From Candidatus Fraserbacteria bacterium RBG_16_55_9 (GTDB taxonomy: Bacteria; Bipolaricaulota; Bipolaricaulia; RBG-16-55-9), in assembly GCA_001778455.1 (NCBI GenBank), contig MFGX01000112.1, forward strand, positions 1 to 9,845: 9,845 nt of DNA, in the 5' to 3' direction. The notes below the pieces were generated by a model. It ran no database searches. It was given only the letters and a program-made list of their open reading frames with translations, and was not told where the DNA came from. Below, in pieces: positions 6,080 through 9,845 of the stretch. Both the position numbers and the translations under genes were made by a program. The first letter of the stretch is position 1; each line of letters starts with the position of its first letter.

Positions 6080-6958
6080 TTACGATTCACCCACTAGCGT
6101 TCGGATTCTGTGGCAGACTTCCCGAATGGCACGTTCCGGTGTCGAAGCCCCGGCAGAGATGCCCACACGCCGCACACCTTGAAACCATTCGGCCATAAGC
6201 TCTGAAGCTTCTTCTACATGATAGCAACTGGTGTACTCCGATGCAATCTCTACCAGGCGATTCGTGTTTGAGCTCTGGTGACCGCCGACGACGATGACGA
6301 CGTCCACTTGTGGAGCCAGTTCGCGGATCGCGTCCTGGCGCTCAAACGTCGCGTAACAGATGGTGTTATACGCCCGCACTTCGAGCACTTTCTCCAGTAC
6401 GGAGGAGATCAGCTCAGCGAACTTGGGATAGGGATGCGTGGTCTGCGAGATGAGTCCCACGCGATCGGAAGCTTTCAAGCTAAGTTGACCAATCTCTTCT
6501 ATTCCGCTCACCACATCCGCACGTCCTCCTGCTCCCTCAACCTCTCCCAAGATGCCCTGGATCTCCGGGTGCTCACGATGGCCCATGATGACCAGGCGAT
6601 ATCCATCGGTCACAAGATCTCGTGCGAAGCGATGAGGAATGGTAACCAGGGGACACGTTCCATCGGCGATCTCGTACCCACGGGCTTTGATGGCCTCTTT
6701 CACTCGGGGTGCGACTCCATGGGCGCGAATCAGCACCCGACCCCATCCTCCGTGGTCGAGCTTGGGCAGCTCTGACGGGTCCTGAATGAACTTCATCCCC
6801 ATCTTCTGAATGCGCTCCACCTCTTGCGGATTGTGGATCAACTCCCCCAGGCAGTAGACCGGGCCATTCTTCTCGGCCAAGAGCTCTTCGGCCATCTCCA
6901 GGATGCGTTCCACTCCGAAACAGAATCCAGCGCTCTTGGCCCGCAGGATCTCTATCAC
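6080..6958 (-). CDS. ispH: 4-hydroxy-3-methylbut-2-enyl diphosphate reductase IspH (LytB)
   Basis: Last enzyme of the MEP isoprenoid pathway: it reduces HMBPP to IPP and DMAPP using a [4Fe-4S] cluster. At 292 residues it has normal length. The three cluster cysteines are C13 in GFCFGV, C102 in DGTCPLV and C201 in NTICYAT. Substrate-site residues are also seen: H42 (ELIHNP), H80 (IRAHGV), H130 and catalytic E132 (REHPEIQG), T173 (SQTT), SSNTNRL (229-235) and SAGASTP (268-274). The second Cys motif reads DGTCP where DATCP is more usual, a mild change. The GTG start lies 3 bases after the plsC stop and uses a GGAGG located inside the plsC 3' end about 11 bases upstream, so translation is probably coupled. 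It is in one run with ispE, the fourth enzyme of the same pathway. Confidence 0.97.
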   Translation of the reverse strand: MIEILRAKSAGFCFGVERILEMAEELLAEKNGPVYCLGELIHNPQEVERIQKMGMKFIQDPSELPKLDHGGWGRVLIRAHGVAPRVKEAIKARGYEIADGTCPLVTIPHRFARDLVTDGYRLVIMGHREHPEIQGILGEVEGAGGRADVVSGIEEIGQLSLKASDRVGLISQTTHPYPKFAELISSVLEKVLEVRAYNTICYATFERQDAIRELAPQVDVVIVVGGHQSSNTNRLVEIASEYTSCYHVEEASELMAEWFQGVRRVGISAGASTPERAIREVCHRIRTLVGES

Positions 6959-6961
6959 TGT

Positions 6962-7621
6962 TTATGCATCCTCCATGGCGGCGACTCGGAGTTGTTCTCG
7001 CATCAACAGGCCGACTTGATCGATTCGGTCCATGAGCCGAGATCCCAAGTGCTCGTAGCGCTCACGGCGCTCCTCTTCCCCCGTTAGATCCCTTTCCAGA
7101 TCATTCAATTCGAAAGGCCGCCCGATCCGGGCTGTCATGTGAGGGAATCCAAAGGGATATCGAGGAGGGTATGGGCCTTCGGCTTCCAGCCGGACTGGAA
7201 GAAATTCCCGCTGGGTGTGCTCGGCAAACCGGATCGTCCCCACGCGGATCTGATCTGTGGGGTGGGTCGTCCCCTCGGGGAAGATCCCGACAATGCGATC
7301 GGCCTCAATAGCCGCAAGAATCTTACGGTAATCTTCGCGCCCAAAATGCTCTCGATTGATCAAGATGGCAAAACCCTTAGCGAAAGGATAGAAAAAGGGG
7401 TTCTTCAGAAGCGTATTGCGTCCCACGAAGTAGATGCGATTTCGACTCCCCAGGGCAGCAATCAAGATGGGGATATCCCAGTAACTTCGATGGCGTGATA
7501 CTAGCAGAACCCCTCTCCCCTTGGGGATGTTCTCTCTCCCGACGACCTCAAGGCGAAAGAGGGTTTTGAGGACGAGCGTCAAGATCCATGTGCTGGCTCG
7601 ATAGATTAGGTCCTTCCCCAT
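6962..7621 (-). CDS. plsC: 1-acyl-sn-glycerol-3-phosphate acyltransferase (PlsC/LPLAT family)
   Basis: A membrane-associated enzyme predicted to acylate lysophosphatidic acid to phosphatidic acid, the step after PlsY. The 219 residues contain the catalytic HX4D motif as HRSYWD (H44, D49), a second motif around GFAILINRE (83-91) and FPEGTT (114-119). A conserved ELNDLERDL region follows, and the C-terminal helix is charged. The residue before H44 is Arg (SRH) where the family usually has Asn (NH); the catalytic pair itself is intact. A short hydrophobic N-terminal segment (about 10-22) can anchor it. ATG start; GGAGG lies 14 bases upstream, rather far. It is the only gene in the run preceded by a sizeable gap (77 bp), which holds inverted repeats described separately. 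The neighbourhood cmk-plsC-ispH-rpsA is a known bacterial order. Confidence 0.93.
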   Translation of the reverse strand: MGKDLIYRASTWILTLVLKTLFRLEVVGRENIPKGRGVLLVSRHRSYWDIPILIAALGSRNRIYFVGRNTLLKNPFFYPFAKGFAILINREHFGREDYRKILAAIEADRIVGIFPEGTTHPTDQIRVGTIRFAEHTQREFLPVRLEAEGPYPPRYPFGFPHMTARIGRPFELNDLERDLTGEEERRERYEHLGSRLMDRIDQVGLLMREQLRVAAMEDA

Positions 7622-7625
7622 CGTC

Positions 7626-7696
7626 GCGCTTTGCGCCTCCGGTCGACAACTATATGTCGGCCAGCTTACCAGACCCGTTCTAGCTCTGCAAAGCGC
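7626..7696 (-). other. Nested inverted repeats in the plsC leader, possible RNA structure
   Basis: Between cmk and plsC, GCGCTTTGC at 7626-7634 and GCAAAGCGC at 7688-7696 form a perfect 9-bp inverted repeat with 53 bp between the arms. Inside it, GGTCGACA (7641-7648) and TGTCGGCC (7655-7662) form an 8-bp stem with one mismatch and a 6-base loop. The plsC ribosome-binding site (GGAGG on the minus strand, 7640-7636) lies between the inner hairpin and the outer arm, and the outer arm lies between that site and the ATG. No T-run follows, so it is not an obvious terminator. A role in plsC translation or mRNA processing is inference. Confidence 0.4.
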
Positions 7697-7698
7697 CT

Positions 7699-8322
7699 TC
7701 AGGGCATAGACGTCTTCCTCCCTAAGGCTTCTCTTACTACCTGAAGAGCTTGGGCGATGGATTCCTCGGGGGTCTTTCCTGCTGTCGTAAGCATCACAGC
7801 ATCCGGAGCCGGAGAGAGGCGGCCAAACCCTTGGTCGCGTTGATCCCGATCCTCTAGCTCCTTTAGAATCTCTTCGAGAGAAGTTCTAGGGCGTTGATGG
7901 AGGCGGCGGCGGGCGCGCTCACGAATGGGCGCGTCGATATAGAGCTTGACATCTGCATGAGGCAGCACAACGGTGCCGATGTCGCGCCCCTCCATGACCA
8001 CGTTGCTCTCCTTGGCAAGCTCACGTTGGAGGGCGATCAGCTTTACGCGCACTTCAGGGCGACGGGCGATCTTCGAAGCGAATTCATCCAGCTCCAACCG
8101 ATAGAGCTTGTCTTCGTGGAGGACTTGACCGTCCACGATCAATCGACCCTGTTCGTCGACGTTAAGCTCGGTTTCCTCTAGCTGCGCGCCCTGCTGGAGT
8201 GCCCAAGCCACTGCGCGGTACATGGCACCCGTGTTGATAAATTTGCACCGAAAATAGCGAGCTAAGGCACGACCGATGGTCGTCTTGCCTGCACCCGCTG
8301 GACCGTCGATCGCGATGATCAA
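7699..8322 (-). CDS. cmk: Cytidylate kinase, bacterial type
   Basis: Phosphorylates CMP/dCMP to the diphosphate with ATP. The 207 residues are a little shorter than usual (about 220-230). Recognised motifs: Walker A GPAGAGKTT (7-15); NTGAMYRAVAW (30-40, usually DTGAMYR or DSGAIYR); GRDIGTVVLP (112-121); and RERARRRLHQR (134-144). The substrate-binding segment LEDRDQRD (156-163) is followed by QGFGRLSPAPDA. Compared with the usual D-x-x-R-A-V-A-P-L, two residues are missing and the conserved Arg is not in its normal place. The start is TTG, four codons after the ispE stop and in the same frame, with AGGGGG just upstream. Family identity is firm. Full activity is uncertain because of the altered CMP site and the second, archaeal-type kinase in the window. 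Confidence 0.93.
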   Translation of the reverse strand: MIIAIDGPAGAGKTTIGRALARYFRCKFINTGAMYRAVAWALQQGAQLEETELNVDEQGRLIVDGQVLHEDKLYRLELDEFASKIARRPEVRVKLIALQRELAKESNVVMEGRDIGTVVLPHADVKLYIDAPIRERARRRLHQRPRTSLEEILKELEDRDQRDQGFGRLSPAPDAVMLTTAGKTPEESIAQALQVVREALGRKTSMP

Positions 8323-8331
8323 GAAAACCCC

Positions 8332-9168
8332 CTACGGGTTCAGAATCTCATACCCCATCGAGACAGACTTGCAAAGAAAGGTCTGACAGCGTAGCTCTGC
8401 CTCCGCAGATCGAGAGAATAAACGCGCTGATGGTTCATCTTCGAACAACGCATAGTACGTCGGTCCGCTGCCACTTAGGCCAAAGCCAACAGAAGCGCGC
8501 TCCAAATATGCACGATAGATTCGAAGTTCCGGGTGCATCCTCAGGGCAACTGCTTCTAGATCGTTGGGGTAGGGCGCTGTGAGAAGCTCGGCGCTAGGTT
8601 CAAGTTGATCAAGAGCAGCATACACGCCTTTCGTGCTTAGGGAGAATGGAGCTATGAGTAGCGTGATCGTAGATGGTGCAGGAGAGCCCGAAAGCGTAGT
8701 TAGAATCTCTCCGCGCCCATGGGCACGGCATCGGCCTCCCTCAAAGAAGAAGGGCACATCACTGCCGAGCTCTGCTCCGAGAGTTTTCAGCTTACTCTTG
8801 CTGAGCCCCAACTCGAAGAGCGTGTTCACTCCCCCAAGCGCAGCTGCTGCATCGCTGCTCCCTCCACCCAGACCGGCTCCCACCGGGATTCTCTTGATAA
8901 GGTGAATGTGAACGCCCAGCTCCATTTGCAGAGGATCTTGCAGCAGATGAACCGCTTGAAACACCAGATTCTGCTCCATCGGAATGCCCAGATCAGGCTC
9001 CATGGTCAGCATCACTTGCCCATCCGATCGACGCTCTAGAACCAACTCATCTGCCAGGTCAATGCTCTGGAAGATCGTGTCGATCTCGTGATAGCCATCC
9101 GGGCGTCTTCCAGTGACTCTCAAGCCTAGATTGATCTTGGCATACGCTCTAATGCGGAGGGATCTCAT
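8332..9168 (-). CDS. ispE: 4-diphosphocytidyl-2-C-methyl-D-erythritol kinase IspE
   Basis: A GHMP-family kinase that phosphorylates CDP-methylerythritol in the MEP isoprenoid pathway. The 278 residues have normal length. Conserved features are K11 and N13 in AYAKINLGL, DGYHEIDTIFQSID (24-37), and the glycine-rich ATP loop PVGAGLGGGSSDAA (95-108). The catalytic Asp in GSDVPFFFEGG is D137, and GLSGSGPTYYALF lies near the C-terminus. The ATG at 9168 gives the expected short N-terminus. The frame is open upstream to 9306, but that part runs over the hutI coding sequence and has no IspE similarity. The ORF overlaps the hutI 3' end by 20 bases, suggesting translational coupling. The stop codon is TAG, and cmk begins four codons later in the same frame. 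ispH, from the same pathway, lies three genes downstream. Confidence 0.96.
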   Translation of the reverse strand: MRSLRIRAYAKINLGLRVTGRRPDGYHEIDTIFQSIDLADELVLERRSDGQVMLTMEPDLGIPMEQNLVFQAVHLLQDPLQMELGVHIHLIKRIPVGAGLGGGSSDAAAALGGVNTLFELGLSKSKLKTLGAELGSDVPFFFEGGRCRAHGRGEILTTLSGSPAPSTITLLIAPFSLSTKGVYAALDQLEPSAELLTAPYPNDLEAVALRMHPELRIYRAYLERASVGFGLSGSGPTYYALFEDEPSARLFSRSAEAELRCQTFLCKSVSMGYEILNP

Positions 9169-9845
9169 TTCGCTTCTCGTACACAACTTGGCCGGCCACG
9201 ACCACAGCTCGCACGCGATCATGCCCAATGAAGTAGGGGATCTGCCGGTAGTTGGCCAGGTCCAGCACCACCAGATCCGCGCGTTTGTTCGGCTCCAAGC
9301 TGCCAATCTCTTCTGCTCGCCCCAATGCGGCTGCCGAGTTGAGCGTGGAGGCCGTCAGAGCTTCCTCCATCGTCATGCGCATCCTGAGCACGGCGAGGGT
9401 GAGGACGAAGGGCATGGAGTGAACCAGACACGTCCCAGGGTTAAAATCCGTGCCCAACGCTACGGGTAGTCCAAGATCGATCATCTCACGGGCAGGCGCG
9501 TATTCGACGTTCAGTGTGAACGCCGTGCCTGGCAACAAGACGGGTACGACTCCCGTTTCGAGCAGCTTCTTCATCCCATGAGGCGAGATATGGAGCAAGT
9601 GATCTGCCGAGACCGCCCCCAGCTCCGCAGCCAGCTCCGCTCCTCTGGAGTTGCTGAATTCATCCGCATGGATCTTGAGGCGTAAGCCCGCTCCCTGAGC
9701 AGCCCGCAGCACTTCCCGGCTCTCCGTCAGATCAAAAAAACCCTTCTCGCAGAAGATGTCACAAAACTCTGCCAATCGTCTGTTCTTCACTTGCGGGATC
9801 ATTCGCCCGATGATCTCGCTCAAGTACTCTGCTTTGCTCACCCCA
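9149..9845 (-). CDS. hutI: Imidazolonepropionase-like amidohydrolase, C-terminal part (5' end outside window)
   Basis: The visible 231 residues match the C-terminal part of imidazolonepropionase, which hydrolyses 4-imidazolone-5-propionate to N-formimino-L-glutamate in histidine breakdown. Diagnostic stretches are EFCDIFCEKGFF, KIHADEF (metal ligand His and catalytic Glu), GAVSADHLLH, VLLPGTAFTLN, and TDFNPG with its metal-binding Asp. NSAAALGRAEEIGSLEPNKRADLVVLD closes the C-terminal beta domain. The frame is open to the window end (a GTG at 9841 is internal), so roughly the first 175 residues, with the N-terminal HxH metal site, are missing. It overlaps ispE by 20 bases. No other hut gene is visible; whether hutH and hutU lie upstream cannot be told from here. 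Assignment to the HutI family is strong, exact substrate somewhat less so. Confidence 0.9.
   Translation of the reverse strand, partial: GVSKAEYLSEIIGRMIPQVKNRRLAEFCDIFCEKGFFDLTESREVLRAAQGAGLRLKIHADEFSNSRGAELAAELGAVSADHLLHISPHGMKKLLETGVVPVLLPGTAFTLNVEYAPAREMIDLGLPVALGTDFNPGTCLVHSMPFVLTLAVLRMRMTMEEALTASTLNSAAALGRAEEIGSLEPNKRADLVVLDLANYRQIPYFIGHDRVRAVVVAGQVVYEKRNEIPPH

Noticed and set aside
6077..6082. IspH-S1 fusion as found in some bacteria
   Set aside because: A TAA directly before the rpsA ATG separates the two genes; both have normal lengths.
9169..9306. Extended N-terminus of ispE (46 extra codons)
   Set aside because: Runs over hutI coding sequence in another frame, is Trp-rich and unlike IspE. 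The ATG at 9168 gives the canonical N-terminus.
1..9845. tRNA, rRNA, CRISPR arrays, insertion sequences or attachment sites
   Set aside because: Almost all sequence is covered by coding regions, and the short gaps show no tRNA-like folds, spaced direct repeats or transposase genes.

Overview
The window is a gene-dense bacterial chromosome segment of moderate GC with no mobile elements, tRNA/rRNA genes or CRISPR. MEP-pathway genes (ispE, ispH), plsC/plsY phospholipid genes and rpsA mark it as core bacterial DNA. A secreted protein with an AVA|Q signal-peptide end and a C-terminal Phe suggests a diderm cell. Non-ATG starts are frequent: GTG for the RHH gene, the archaeal-type kinase and ispH; TTG for plsY and the bacterial cmk. 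The order cmk-plsC-ispH-rpsA is familiar from Clostridia-like genomes, but the rest does not point to one phylum. An uncultured candidate lineage is a guess only.

Left region (1-2273, likely signalling and envelope). The 3' part of an HD-GYP c-di-GMP phosphodiesterase gene is followed one base later by a DUF5317-like membrane protein gene. Convergent to these is a 106-residue protein that joins a ribbon-helix-helix DNA-binding segment to two 24-residue repeats matching the MshEN c-di-GMP-binding pattern. Divergent from that gene is a small predicted outer-membrane protein. This is the most novel part: it looks like a compact c-di-GMP-responsive transcription factor beside a c-di-GMP hydrolase.

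Middle region (2274-3820). A hairpin and a good promoter precede yicC (endoribonuclease family), which appears nearly leaderless. yicC is followed by an archaeal-type cytidylate kinase, in the place where gmk often lies in other bacteria.

Right region (3813-9845, minus strand). A tightly packed run reads hutI (partial), ispE, cmk (bacterial type), plsC, ispH, rpsA, plsY. Gaps or overlaps are a few bases except for 77 bp before plsC, which can fold into a nested structure. The run combines isoprenoid synthesis, pyrimidine nucleotide supply, phosphatidic-acid synthesis and translation. The genome thus carries two unrelated types of CMP kinase within about 4 kb, and the bacterial one is altered in its substrate-binding segment.
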